Source of the DNA: Gaiellasilicea sp963791905
Lineage (GTDB): Bacteria > Actinomycetota > Thermoleophilia > Gaiellales > Gaiellaceae
DNA: 64,000 nt
NCBI GenBank assembly: GCA_963791905.1
Contig: CAWBTX010000005.1
Coordinates: 806,001 to 870,000 of the forward strand
Reading direction: 5' to 3'
Notes under the pieces: model-generated
What the model was told of the DNA's origin: nothing
Databases searched by the model: none
What the model saw: only the letters and a program-made list of their open reading frames with translations
Shown here: positions 52,398-61,671 of the stretch, piece after piece
How positions within the stretch are numbered: the first letter of the stretch is position 1
Layout: each line of letters begins with the position of its first letter
Made by a program: the position numbers and the translations under genes

Positions 52398-53690
52398 ATG
52401 GCCGTCGCCCAGGACACGCTCGACCGCCTCCGCTCCGCCGGCCTCGCCGACGTCGACCCGGAGATCGCGGATCTGCTCGGGCGTGAGGCCGACCGGCAGC
52501 GGCAGCAGATCGAGCTGATCGCCTCGGAGAACTTCACCTGGCCCAGCGTGCTCGAGGCGGTCGGCTCCGTGCCGACGAACAAGTACGCGGAGGGGTATCC
52601 AGGCAAGCGCTACTACGGCGGCTGCGAGGTCGTCGACGAGATCGAGCAGCTCGCGATCGACCGGGCGAAGTCGCTCTTCGGCGCGGAGCACGCGAACGTC
52701 CAGCCGCACGCGGGCGCCCAGGCGAACATGGCCGCCTACTTCGCGCTGCTCCAGCCGGGCGACACGATCCTGGCGCTCCGGCTCGACCACGGCGGGCACC
52801 TCACGCACGGCCTGAAGGTCAACTTCTCGGGCCGTCTGTACACGGTCGTCCACTACGGCGTCTCCCGAGAGACGAACGTGGTCGACTACGACGAGGTGCT
52901 CGAGCTCGCGCGCGAGCACCGGCCGAAGCTGATCGTGTGCGGCGGCTCCGCGTACCCGCGCACCGTCGACACCGTCGAGTTCCGCCGGATCGCGGACGAG
53001 GTCGGCGCGCTCCTCATGTGCGACATGGCTCATTTCTCCGGCCTCGTCGCCGCCGGGCTCCACCCGAACCCGGTCGAGCACTGCGACATCGTCACCTCGA
53101 CCACGCACAAGACGCTCGCCGGGCCGAGGGCGGGCTTCGTGCTCTGCCGCGAGGAGCACGCGCAGGCGGTCGACCGCGCCGTCTTCCCGGGCATGCAGGG
53201 CGGCCCGCTCGAGCACGTCATCGCCGCCAAGGCGGCCTGCTTCCGCATCGCCGCGACGGAGGCCTTCCGCGAGTACCAGACGCAGGTGCGCGCGAACGCC
53301 GACGCGCTCTCGGACGAGCTGATCGCGAACGGGCTGGACGTGCTCACGGGCGGCACCGACACGCATCTCCTCCAGCTCGACCTCCGCCGGACCGAGTGGA
53401 CCGGCAAGGACGCCGAGGAACGGCTCGACGAGGTGAAGCTGACGGTCAACCGCAACACCGTCCCGTTCGACGAGCGGCCGCCGACGGTGGCGTCGGGCGT
53501 GCGCATCGGCACGCCGGCGGCGACGATGCGCGGCTTCGACGAGGAGGACTTCCGCGAGGTCGGGCAGATCATCGCCGGGGCGCTGGAGCAGTCGGCCGAC
53601 CTCGGAGGGCTCGCCGCCCGCGCAGAGGCGCTCTGCGAGCGGCGTCCGCTCTACCCGGGGTTCCGCGGCTACACCTCGTACGTGACATGA
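52398..53690 (+). CDS. glyA: Serine hydroxymethyltransferase
   Basis: Intact 430-residue PLP enzyme starting at ATG 52398 with AAGGAG 7 bases upstream. A -10 like TAGCAT at 52364-52369 would give a 5' UTR of about 20 bases, in contrast to the leaderless genes. It interconverts serine and glycine with tetrahydrofolate. Motifs: QIELIASENFTWPSVLEAVG, NKYAEGYPGKRYYGGCEVVD, HGGHLTHGLKVNFSGRLYTV, DMAHFSGLVAAGLHPNPVEH and the PLP Lys in VTSTTHKTLAGPRAGFVLCR. It overlaps upp by 4 bases. Confidence 0.98.
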   Translation: MAVAQDTLDRLRSAGLADVDPEIADLLGREADRQRQQIELIASENFTWPSVLEAVGSVPTNKYAEGYPGKRYYGGCEVVDEIEQLAIDRAKSLFGAEHANVQPHAGAQANMAAYFALLQPGDTILALRLDHGGHLTHGLKVNFSGRLYTVVHYGVSRETNVVDYDEVLELAREHRPKLIVCGGSAYPRTVDTVEFRRIADEVGALLMCDMAHFSGLVAAGLHPNPVEHCDIVTSTTHKTLAGPRAGFVLCREEHAQAVDRAVFPGMQGGPLEHVIAAKAACFRIAATEAFREYQTQVRANADALSDELIANGLDVLTGGTDTHLLQLDLRRTEWTGKDAEERLDEVKLTVNRNTVPFDERPPTVASGVRIGTPAATMRGFDEEDFREVGQIIAGALEQSADLGGLAARAEALCERRPLYPGFRGYTSYVT

Positions 53691-54343
53691 GCGTCCTCGC
53701 CGGCCAAGTGACAAGGGACAAGCTCACGGAGGTCAAGCATCCGCTGGTCCAGCACAAGCTCGGTCTCCTGCGCGACACCTCGACCGACACGCACCGCTTC
53801 CGCCAGCTCGTCAGCGAGCTGACCTTGCTGTTGACCTACGAGGCAACGAAGGACCTCGCCACCGAGGACGCGGAGATCGAGACACCGCTCGAGGCGATGA
53901 CCGCGCAGCGGATCTCGGGCAAGAAGGTCGCCGTCTGCCCGATCCTGCGCGCGGGCATGGGCATGCTCGACAGCGTGCTCTCGCTGATCCCGGTTGCCCG
54001 CGTCGGGTTCATCGGGCTCTACCGCAACGAGGAGACGCTCGAGCCGGTCGAGTACTACGTGAAGCTGCCGGAGGACTTGGCCGACCGGGACGTGATCCTC
54101 CTCGACCCGATGCTCGCGACCGGCAACTCGACCGCGGCGGCCGTCGAGCTCGTGAAGGCGGCAGGCGCGAGCTCTGTCCGCCTGATCGCACTAATCGCCG
54201 CCCCGGTCGGTATCGAGCGCATCCACCGCGACCACCCGGACGTTGCGATCGTCGTCGCCGGGATCGACCGCGAGCTGAACGACAAGGGCTATATCCTCCC
54301 GGGCCTGGGCGACGCAGGCGACCGGCTGTACGGCACGAAGTAG
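53687..54343 (+). CDS. upp: Uracil phosphoribosyltransferase
   Basis: Intact 218-residue pyrimidine salvage enzyme starting at ATG 53687 (ATGA overlap with glyA). It joins uracil and PRPP to UMP. Motifs: VKHPLVQHKLGLLRDTSTDT, TYEATKDLATEDAEIETPLE, CPILRAGMGMLDSVLSLIPV, YVKLPEDLADRDVILLDPML, with ATGNSTAAAVELVKAAGASS forming the PRPP loop, and the C-terminal uracil-binding NDKGYILPGLGDAGDRLYGT. The glyA-upp-wecA-atp order is standard in actinobacteria and firmicutes. Confidence 0.98.
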   Translation: MSVLAGQVTRDKLTEVKHPLVQHKLGLLRDTSTDTHRFRQLVSELTLLLTYEATKDLATEDAEIETPLEAMTAQRISGKKVAVCPILRAGMGMLDSVLSLIPVARVGFIGLYRNEETLEPVEYYVKLPEDLADRDVILLDPMLATGNSTAAAVELVKAAGASSVRLIALIAAPVGIERIHRDHPDVAIVVAGIDRELNDKGYILPGLGDAGDRLYGTK

Positions 54344-54354
54344 CACTGGCGCCG

Positions 54355-55474
54355 ATGCCGCAAGAGCTTCGCGACAACCCGGAGGTCCTCTACGGGGCGG
54401 CACTCGCGCTTCTGATCGTGATCCTGCTGACCCCGGCCGTCGGCGGCATGGCGCGCCTGCTCGGAGTCGTGGACGTCCCCGAGAAGCGGCGGCTGAACCT
54501 CAACCCGGTGCCGCGGCTGGGCGGGCTCGCGCTCTTCTTCGGGATCTTCGTGCCGGCGCTGCGCGTTCCTCGACCTCGGCCGCGAGACGCGCGGCGTCCT
54601 CCTCGGCGCGGCCGTCGCGACGACCGTCGGCGCGATCGACGACTTCCGCCGCCTGCCGCCGGGCCAGAAGCTCGTCGGCATGGTCATCGCCGCGGCGATC
54701 CCGACCTGGTTCGGCGTCTGGATCGACCGCTTCACCTTCCCGTTCGTCGGCATCCACGAGCTGCCGGCATGGGTGGGCGTACCGGTCACGATCCTCTGGA
54801 TCGTCGCGATCATGAACATGGTCAACTTCCTCGACGGCCTCGACGGGCTCGCCGCCGGCGTCTGTGCGATCTCAGGCATCACCTTCTGCGTGATTGCGCT
54901 CTCCCTCGGCAAGCCGGATCCCGCGGTCATGTCGGCGATCATCGCCGGCGCCTGCATCGGCTTCCTGCGGCACAACTTCTATCCGGCGCGGATCTTCATG
55001 GGCGACTCGGGGGCGCTCCTGCTCGGCTTCATCCTCGCGGCCGTGTCGATCCAGGGGCTGCTGAAGACGGCCGCGACCGTGGCGCTCTTCTTCCCGCTCC
55101 TCGTGCTGGCGGTGCCGATCCTCGACACGTCCTTCGTCGTCGCCCGCCGCCTGAAGCACGGCGAGAAGGTCTACGCGCCCGACCAGGCGCACCTGCATCA
55201 CCGCTTCCTCCGCCGGGGCTTCACGCAGCGGCGCGCGGCGCTGACGATGTGGCTCTGGTGCGGGACGCTCGCCGCGGCGGCACTGGCGACGAGGTTCATC
55301 CCGTTCCGCGAGGGCGGCGAGTGGCATCTCTGGGAGACCCTCGCCGCCGCCGGGATCGGCCTCGTCGCGCTCGCCTTCTCGCTCTACGTCGTCTACCTGC
55401 TCGAGATCGTGAAGCTCGCCAACCCGCGGACGCGCAGGCAGGAGCAGGCGACCCGCGAGCGCCGCAGCGCCTGA
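54355..55474 (+). CDS. Undecaprenyl-phosphate sugar-1-phosphate transferase (WecA/TagO family, one frame break)
   Basis: Polytopic MraY-like enzyme of about 372 residues starting at ATG 54355. It transfers a UDP-activated amino sugar phosphate to undecaprenyl phosphate, starting synthesis of wall polymers. The N-terminus LLIVILLTPAVGGMARLLGV with RRLNLNPVPRLGGLALFFGI is followed by one break near 54562. Then TVGAIDDFRRLPPGQKLVGM (DD motif), NMVNFLDGLDGLAAGVCAIS (catalytic Asp), NFYPARIFMGDSGALLLGFI, and the HLHHRFL motif of the cytosolic loop follow. Specific sugar unknown. A palindromic element follows 7 bases after the stop. Confidence 0.93.
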
Positions 55475-55480
55475 CCGCGG

Positions 55481-55503
55481 CCTTGTAACAGACTGTTGCA
55501 AGG
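55481..55503. repeat. Palindrome AACAG-N-CTGTT, copy 2
   Basis: CCTTGTAACAG-A-CTGTTGCAAGG pairs over 11 positions (one T-G wobble) around a single central A. It begins 7 bases after the wecA-like stop. It shares the AACAG-N-CTGTT core with copies at 44253 and 55834. The position suggests a terminator. Confidence 0.78.
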
Positions 55504-55565
55504 TCGCTCTTTCGGCACGGACTCGTTGACCTTTCGTGACGCGGCGGGAGGCACGCTGGGAAGGC

Positions 55566-55835
55566 ATGCCGGCGTCCGCTCCTCGAATCGACTCCCGGCT
55601 ACGCGCGGGGCTCGCGCGGTTGGACGACAGCCGCGTGCCGATTGCCGAGACACACAGACGGGTCGGCGAACTGGCGTCTCGGCTCGGCTTGACCCGGCCG
55701 AGCTACCAGCAGATCCGGCTCCTGGTCCACGAGCACCGTCGCCGCGGGCCGGCGCCGGGCGCCGGCGAGATCCTCCTCGACGTGGCGACGAGGGTCCGGC
55801 CCCCGGAGGCGCTCCTCGACCTCTTCATGGACTAA
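55566..55835 (+). CDS. Small hypothetical protein, possible helix-turn-helix
   Basis: Intact 89-residue ORF starting at ATG 55566; GTG 55536 is an in-frame alternative. Sequence DSRVPIAETHRRVGELASRL, then GLTRPSYQQIRLLVHEHRRR, has the helix-turn-helix spacing of a winged-helix N-terminus, and the C-terminus VATRVRPPEALLDLFMD is amphipathic. I do not recognise the family. It is preceded and followed within 65 bases by copies of the AACAG-N-CTGTT palindrome and lies between the wecA-like gene and a convergent unknown gene. Confidence 0.6.
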   Translation: MPASAPRIDSRLRAGLARLDDSRVPIAETHRRVGELASRLGLTRPSYQQIRLLVHEHRRRGPAPGAGEILLDVATRVRPPEALLDLFMD

Positions 55836-55852
55836 GCAACAGTCTGTTACTT
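55834..55852. repeat. Palindrome AACAG-N-CTGTT, copy 3
   Basis: AAGCAACAG-T-CTGTTACTT pairs over nine positions with one C-A mismatch, around a central T. It overlaps the stop of the small ORF (TAA 55833-55835) and faces the convergent gene ending at 55893. Same core as the copies at 44253 and 55481. Confidence 0.78.
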
Positions 55853-55892
55853 GGCTCTGTTTCTTGGCTGGGCGCGGCGCTCGCTGCGGGGC

Positions 55893-57026
55893 CTATGGCG
55901 AGATCCGGACCTCCACGGAGCTGATGAACCAGCGGAAGTCCGACGTGCTGTGGATCGACACGTCGTTCGCACCGCTCTTGTCGAACGACCTGGTGCCCAC
56001 GCAGACGACGACGTCCTGACCGGCGGGCACCGGGCCGGCGCTGAAGAGATTGGCGAAGTAGTGCTGGCCGCGCACGAGGTTCTCGCGATGGTGGCTGCCG
56101 TCGGAGTCCGTGTCGACGACGAACCTGGACATCTCGGCGAAGGACGGCTCGGCGACGTTCGGGTGCAGGACGTCGAGCATGAGGAAGTTCAGCTGGCTGG
56201 TCCGCGAATCCGACCAGCCCCACTCGTTCCCGGTGCGCAGGCGGTGTGTCCCCTCGACGCACTGCGCGTCGATCAGGACCTCGACGAGGCCGGTAGTCGG
56301 CGGCACGAAACGGAAGGCGATCGTGCTGAACGCGTCGACGGACGCGAAGTCGAAGTCGTCGGTGTCGTGCGTGTCCATCGTGACCGTGATGCCGACGTCC
56401 CCGAGCGGCGGGACGAGCGTGTGGATCCGGTCGACGGTGAAGTTGGAGCTCCGGACCGGAACGAAGCCGAAGTTGAAGCCGAAGAACGGTGGCCGGAAGA
56501 GCTCCCAGCCGCTGTCGCCGGGGTCGAAGACGCCGTCGCCCCAAGGCAGTGGATGGATGTGGAGCGGCGAGAGCGACAGCCACTTGGAGAGGTTCCCGGC
56601 GATGCTGGCGCCGGCCGTGCGGTGCTTGTCGGGGACGACCAGGAGGTCGTCCAGCGCGTTGTGGTACTCCCGCGCGATCCGCGTCAGCTTGGCGCGGCTC
56701 ACCTTGCGCGAGCGCAGGAAGGCGTCCGCCTTCTGTTTCCGCGCGTCGTTGACCTTCGCATGCGACCGCCGCAGCCCGGACGGCGGTTGCAGGAGGTCGC
56801 GAACCACGAGCTGCTCCCGGCGCATGAGCTCCTGCAGGCTCGTCCTGTCGCGCTTGCCCAGCAGGCGCTGCACCTGGCCGCTCGCCCGGGCGGCAAGGTC
56901 CTCCGCCTTGCGCCGGCGGCCGTCGATCGCGGCGCGCGACTGTCGCTCCCGCTTCGCCGCCGACGCGGCAGCGGTCTTCTGAGCCTCGGCGGAAAGGTGA
57001 CGTAGACCACGGCTGGTCTCGGGCAT
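55893..57026 (-). CDS. Hypothetical protein: basic coiled-coil N-terminus and beta-rich C-terminus
   Basis: Intact 377-residue protein starting at ATG 57026 behind a strong AAGGGGGG ribosome binding site. I do not recognise a family. Residues 10-125 are rich in Arg, Lys, Ala and Glu (LSAEAQKTAAASAAKRERQS, HAKVNDARKQKADAFLRSRK) and look helical or coiled-coil. Residues 150-377 are Trp/Phe/Asp-rich and strand-forming (PLPWGDGVFDPGDSGWELFR, FFGFNFGFVPVRSSNFTVDR, IHTLVPPLGDVGITVTMDTH, FDKSGANDVSIHSTSDFRWF). No signal peptide is seen. The single Cys pair and Asp-rich loops do not form a known catalytic motif. Confidence 0.8.
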   Translation of the reverse strand: MPETSRGLRHLSAEAQKTAAASAAKRERQSRAAIDGRRRKAEDLAARASGQVQRLLGKRDRTSLQELMRREQLVVRDLLQPPSGLRRSHAKVNDARKQKADAFLRSRKVSRAKLTRIAREYHNALDDLLVVPDKHRTAGASIAGNLSKWLSLSPLHIHPLPWGDGVFDPGDSGWELFRPPFFGFNFGFVPVRSSNFTVDRIHTLVPPLGDVGITVTMDTHDTDDFDFASVDAFSTIAFRFVPPTTGLVEVLIDAQCVEGTHRLRTGNEWGWSDSRTSQLNFLMLDVLHPNVAEPSFAEMSRFVVDTDSDGSHHRENLVRGQHYFANLFSAGPVPAGQDVVVCVGTRSFDKSGANDVSIHSTSDFRWFISSVEVRISP

Positions 57027-57222
57027 GTCTGATCCCCCCTTGGTGACGGCGGCTACCCCTGCGCCGGGACCATAAATCCGGCTCGAGCCTCGTGCAACGA
57101 GGTCGGCAGGCCGGGGCGAATCGCGCTGTCACGCGCTCGTACAAAGTCAGCACGAATGCCCGTAAACGAGCGGTTTTGAGGTGTCACAAAGTCAGGCTGA
57201 GCTCTGGTATGCTCCGCGCTGG
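57027..57222. promoter_or_regulatory. Divergent promoter region of the ATP synthase operon and the unknown gene
   Basis: About 196 bases. On the plus strand TATGCT (57208-57213) lies 9 bases before ATG 57223. GTG 57181 would add 14 residues in frame but has no ribosome binding site. On the minus strand a TATGGT box near 57073-57078 and AAGGGGGG before ATG 57026 suit the divergent gene. I see no RNA gene or riboswitch here. Confidence 0.5.
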
Positions 57223-57426
57223 ATGGAGCCGCCGGCCTCTCGCTCGAACTTCAGCCTCGCAGGTGCTGGTTCCGTTCTGATCGGGACCACCGCCGCCGTG
57301 ATCATTCTCGCTGCGCTGGTCGGGTGGGCGTTCGGCTCCGCCGCCTGGGGGTTCCTGGTCGGCGCCATCCTCGGCATTCCCGTCGGCGTCTGGGCGACGT
57401 ACAAGCGTTACGGCCACGCCCTCTGA
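57223..57426 (+). CDS. AtpZ/AtpI-like small membrane protein
   Basis: Intact protein of 67 residues from ATG 57223 (81 from GTG 57181); the ATG is preferred because TATGCT lies 9 bases before it. Two membrane helices are visible: LIGTTAAVIILAALVGWAFG and AWGFLVGAILGIPVGVWATY, ending KRYGHAL. This is the AtpZ/AtpI pattern of small proteins at the head of atp operons, proposed to assist c-ring assembly or Mg transport. It begins the ATP synthase operon. Confidence 0.78.
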   Translation: MEPPASRSNFSLAGAGSVLIGTTAAVIILAALVGWAFGSAAWGFLVGAILGIPVGVWATYKRYGHAL

Positions 57427-57428
57427 CG

Positions 57429-57821
57429 ATGGCCGGGATCCTGACGACGCCACGGCCGATGCCGAGCCTCGTGCCGCCGCTCGCTGCCGGCGCCGCCGTG
57501 ATCGGGCTGGCGCTGCCGGTCTTCGTCGCGGCCGGCTGGCCGCTCGCCGGCTGGGCGATCGGAGCCCTGCTCTGGGCGGGCTCCCGCGTGCTGGCGCTCC
57601 TACTGACGCGGCTCAAGCCCGGCGAGGGTAACCTCGCCGCCTCAGGCGTGGTGGGCTTCGGTATGACGTTTCGAGCGATCGCGGTGATGGTTGTCGTCCT
57701 CGCGCTCGCAGCATCGGATGCGCGGCTCGCGCTCGCGGTCGTCGTGCTGTACGCGCTCGCCTACACCCTCGAGCTCGGCGTCGCGCTCGCCCTCTACTTC
57801 GGCGGAGAGCCGGCTCGATGA
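57429..57821 (+). CDS. ATP synthase-associated membrane protein (AtpI-like)
   Basis: Intact 130-residue protein starting at ATG 57429, two bases after the preceding stop. Four hydrophobic helices: LVPPLAAGAAVIGLALPVFV, WPLAGWAIGALLWAGSRVLA, VVGFGMTFRAIAVMVVVLAL and LALAVVVLYALAYTLELGVA. Small four-helix proteins with this position (between atpZ and atpB) are usually annotated as ATP synthase protein I-like. Its stop overlaps atpB ATG by 4 bases. Sequence identity to AtpI is weak, so the assignment rests mostly on topology and context. Confidence 0.65.
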   Translation: MAGILTTPRPMPSLVPPLAAGAAVIGLALPVFVAAGWPLAGWAIGALLWAGSRVLALLLTRLKPGEGNLAASGVVGFGMTFRAIAVMVVVLALAASDARLALAVVVLYALAYTLELGVALALYFGGEPAR

Positions 57822-58709
57822 AGCGCGCCCTGGCCCTCGTGACCTCGCTCGCACTTCTCGCTCCGTCGCTTGCGCTCGCCGGCGGAGGCACCGAGGAAGA
57901 AGAGTTCAACCCCGAGCACGACTTCGAGCCGGGCGAGTGGATCCCGATCCACCTCGGTCCGCTCGACCTCTCGATCAACAAGACGGTTGCCTATCTTCTG
58001 CTCGGAACGGTCTGCACGATCGCCCTCGGCGTGGTGCTCATGCGCGTGCGGATGGTGCGCACCAAGAGCGAGCCGGACCGCAAGCAGGCGCTCGGCGAGA
58101 TGATCTACGAGATCGCGCAGACGCAGGTGGCTGAGCAGGGTCTGCCCCACAAGGCGATCGGGCGCTGGTTCCCGTACGTCGCCTCGCTGATGCTCTTCAT
58201 CTGGGTGATCAACATGCTCGGGTTCATCCCGCTGCCGCTCTCGAACGAGACGGTGGACATCTTCGGCGTCGAGCGTGCCGACGCTCGCGATCTACGCTGC
58301 CACATCCTCGATCTCGGTGACGCTCGCTCTCGCCCTGATGACATTCGTCTTCACCCACGTCGAGGGGATCCGGTACAACGGCGTCTCCAAGTACTTCAGG
58401 AGCTGGATCCCGGACGTGCCGAAGGGCCTCTACCCGCTGATCGTGCCGCTCGAGATCCTCGGCCAGTTCATGCGGCTGATCAGCCTCAGCGTCCGTCTCT
58501 ACGCGAACATGCTCGCCGGCCACATGCTGATCCTGACCTTCATCGGGCTCATCTTCGTGATCGGCAACCTCGGCGTCGCCGTGTTCGCGATCCCGGCCGC
58601 GACCGCGTTCTACCTCTTCGAGGTCATCATCGTCGTCTCCATCCAGGCGTTCATCTTCGCCGCCCTCTCCGCCATCTACATCGGCACGGCCATCGAGCCG
58701 GACCACTAA
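57818..58709 (+). CDS. atpB: ATP synthase subunit a (one frame break)
   Basis: Membrane stator subunit that forms the proton half-channels with the c-ring. It starts at ATG 57818 with a signal-like first helix. It reads WIPIHLGPLDLSINKTVAYL, AIGRWFPYVASLMLFIWVIN, then after one extra base near 58272 VPTLAIYAATSSISVTLALA. The essential Arg is in RLISLSVRLYANMLAGHMLI, and the last helices are LGVAVFAIPAATAFYLFEVI and IQAFIFAALSAIYIGTAIEP. Joined length about 296 residues. The break is surely an error because both halves are strongly conserved. Confidence 0.96.
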
Positions 58710-58718
58710 GGAGGTCAT

Positions 58719-58982
58719 GTGTTCAGCCTGCTCGCTCAGGAAGCCGACACGGCGGTCGTCGACGCCGGCAAGGCGATCGCGCTCGCGCTCGGCATCGGTC
58801 TCGGCTCGCTCGGAGCCGGTATCGGCATCGGCAACATCTTCGGCTCGATGATCCAGGCCGTCGCCCGGCAGCCCGAGCTCCGCGGCGAGCTCCAGGGCAT
58901 CCAGTGGCTCGGCTTCGCGCTGACCGAGGCGGTCGTCTTCTACGGCCTCATCGGCGGCCTGCTCGCCTACGTGCTGGTCTAG
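58719..58982 (+). CDS. atpE: ATP synthase subunit c
   Basis: Intact 87-residue proteolipid starting at GTG 58719 with AAGGAGG upstream. Two helices: AIALALGIGLGSLGAGIGIG and GFALTEAVVFYGLIGGLLAY. The ion-binding carboxylate is the Glu in LTEAV, and the polar loop is ARQPEL. The absence of the Gln/Thr pattern around the carboxylate favours protons over sodium. It forms the rotor ring with subunit a. Confidence 0.97.
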   Translation: MFSLLAQEADTAVVDAGKAIALALGIGLGSLGAGIGIGNIFGSMIQAVARQPELRGELQGIQWLGFALTEAVVFYGLIGGLLAYVLV

Positions 58983-59003
58983 AGAGAAACGAGTCAGAGA
59001 GAG

Positions 59004-59531
59004 ATGCTCCTCGCCGCTTCACCACTGATCGACGTCGTCCCGGGTCTGATGATCTGGACGCTCGTCTGCTTCGCGATCACGTTCTTCGTGCTGCGCAAGT
59101 TCGCCTTCGGCCCGATCCAGGCGACGATCGACGAGCGCCGGAAGCGCATCCGCGACTCGGTCGAGGAGGCCGAGCGCGCCCGCGCCGAGGCGAGGCGCTT
59201 GCTCGAGGAGCACCGCGCGCTGATCGGCCAGGCCAAGAGCGAGGCCGGGGAGATCCTTGCCGAGGCGCGCAAGGTCGCCGAGTCGCAGCGGGAGCGCGCC
59301 CGCGATGAGATCGAGGCCGACCGCCAGCGGCGCCTCGAGGACACGCGCAAGCAGATCGACGCCGAGACGGCGCGCGCGCTCGAGCAGATCCGCGCCGAGG
59401 TCGCTGACCTCACGCTCGCGGCGACGGCGAAGGTGACCGGCAAGGTGCTCGACCGCGAGGATCACCGCCGCCTGATCGAGGACGCGATCGGCGACCTCGA
59501 CTTCTCCGCGCTCGAGCGCGAGAGGGTGTAG
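59004..59531 (+). CDS. atpF: ATP synthase subunit b
   Basis: Intact 175-residue peripheral stalk subunit starting at ATG 59004. One N-terminal membrane helix (VVPGLMIWTLVCFAITFFVL) is followed by a long charged coiled coil (EEAERARAEARRLLEEHRAL, AEARKVAESQRERARDEIEA) that ends LIEDAIGDLDFSALERERV. Length and pattern are typical for the b subunit. Confidence 0.96.
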   Translation: MLLAASPLIDVVPGLMIWTLVCFAITFFVLRKFAFGPIQATIDERRKRIRDSVEEAERARAEARRLLEEHRALIGQAKSEAGEILAEARKVAESQRERARDEIEADRQRRLEDTRKQIDAETARALEQIRAEVADLTLAATAKVTGKVLDREDHRRLIEDAIGDLDFSALERERV

Positions 59532-59536
59532 CCGAG

Positions 59537-60070
59537 GTGGCCGTCGCGCAGCGCATGTACGCGCGGGCCCTCTTCGAGGCCGCCCAGGACCAAGGCAGGC
59601 TCGAGGTCGTCCACCAGGAGCTCGGCGACTTCGTCGCCGCGATCGTGGACGTGCCCGAGCTGCGCAACGTCCTCGAGAACCCAGAGCTCGATCCCACCGC
59701 GAAGTCCGCCGTGCTCGAGGAGATCCTCGGCGACGCCGACGAGCTCGTGCACAACTTCCTCCGGCTCGTCGTCGAGAAGGGCCGCGAGGCCGAGATCGAG
59801 GAGATCTACCGAGAGCTCGACGCGCTCGTGGCCGCCGAGCAGAAGCGCCTGAACGTCGAGCTCACCACCGCCTACGAGCTCTCCGACGAAGAGGCGGACT
59901 CCATCCTGAAGAAGATCGAGGCCGCGTCAGGCCGCAGTGTCGAGGCGACCCGCAAGGTCGACCCTCGGCTGATCGGCGGCGTCGTCCTCCAGGCCGGCTC
60001 GCTGCGCGTGGACGCAAGCGTGCGCGGCCGCCTGAACCGCCTCCGCCGGGAACTCTTGGCCGGGACCTAA
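59537..60070 (+). CDS. atpH: ATP synthase subunit delta
   Basis: Intact 177-residue protein starting at GTG 59537. It links the b stalk to the catalytic head. Blocks: AVAQRMYARALFEAAQDQGR, VPELRNVLENPELDPTAKSA, NFLRLVVEKGREAEIEEIYR, and the C-terminal KVDPRLIGGVVLQAGSLRVD, which is the OSCP/delta signature (D-x-x-L-I-G-G). ATG at codon 7 (RMYARAL) is an alternative start. Confidence 0.96.
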   Translation: MAVAQRMYARALFEAAQDQGRLEVVHQELGDFVAAIVDVPELRNVLENPELDPTAKSAVLEEILGDADELVHNFLRLVVEKGREAEIEEIYRELDALVAAEQKRLNVELTTAYELSDEEADSILKKIEAASGRSVEATRKVDPRLIGGVVLQAGSLRVDASVRGRLNRLRRELLAGT

Positions 60071-60088
60071 CGACGAGGAGCTGAGAAC

Positions 60089-61618
<1,530 letters not shown>

Positions 61619-61635
61619 GGCCGTTGCTCTGTCTA

Positions 61636-61671
61636 GACCGAAGTCGAGGTCGTTAGACCTTGGCTTCGGTC
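61636..61671 (+). promoter_or_regulatory. RNA hairpin covering the atpG ribosome binding site and start codon
   Basis: GACCGAAG (61636-61643) pairs perfectly with CTTCGGTC (61664-61671). Inside it AGGTC (61647-61651) pairs with GACCT (61656-61660) around GTTA. The inner stem hides the likely Shine-Dalgarno GAGGT, and the TTG start (61660-61662) sits at the junction of the two stems. It would restrict free initiation at atpG and favour initiation by ribosomes arriving from atpA. Role inferred. Confidence 0.6.
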
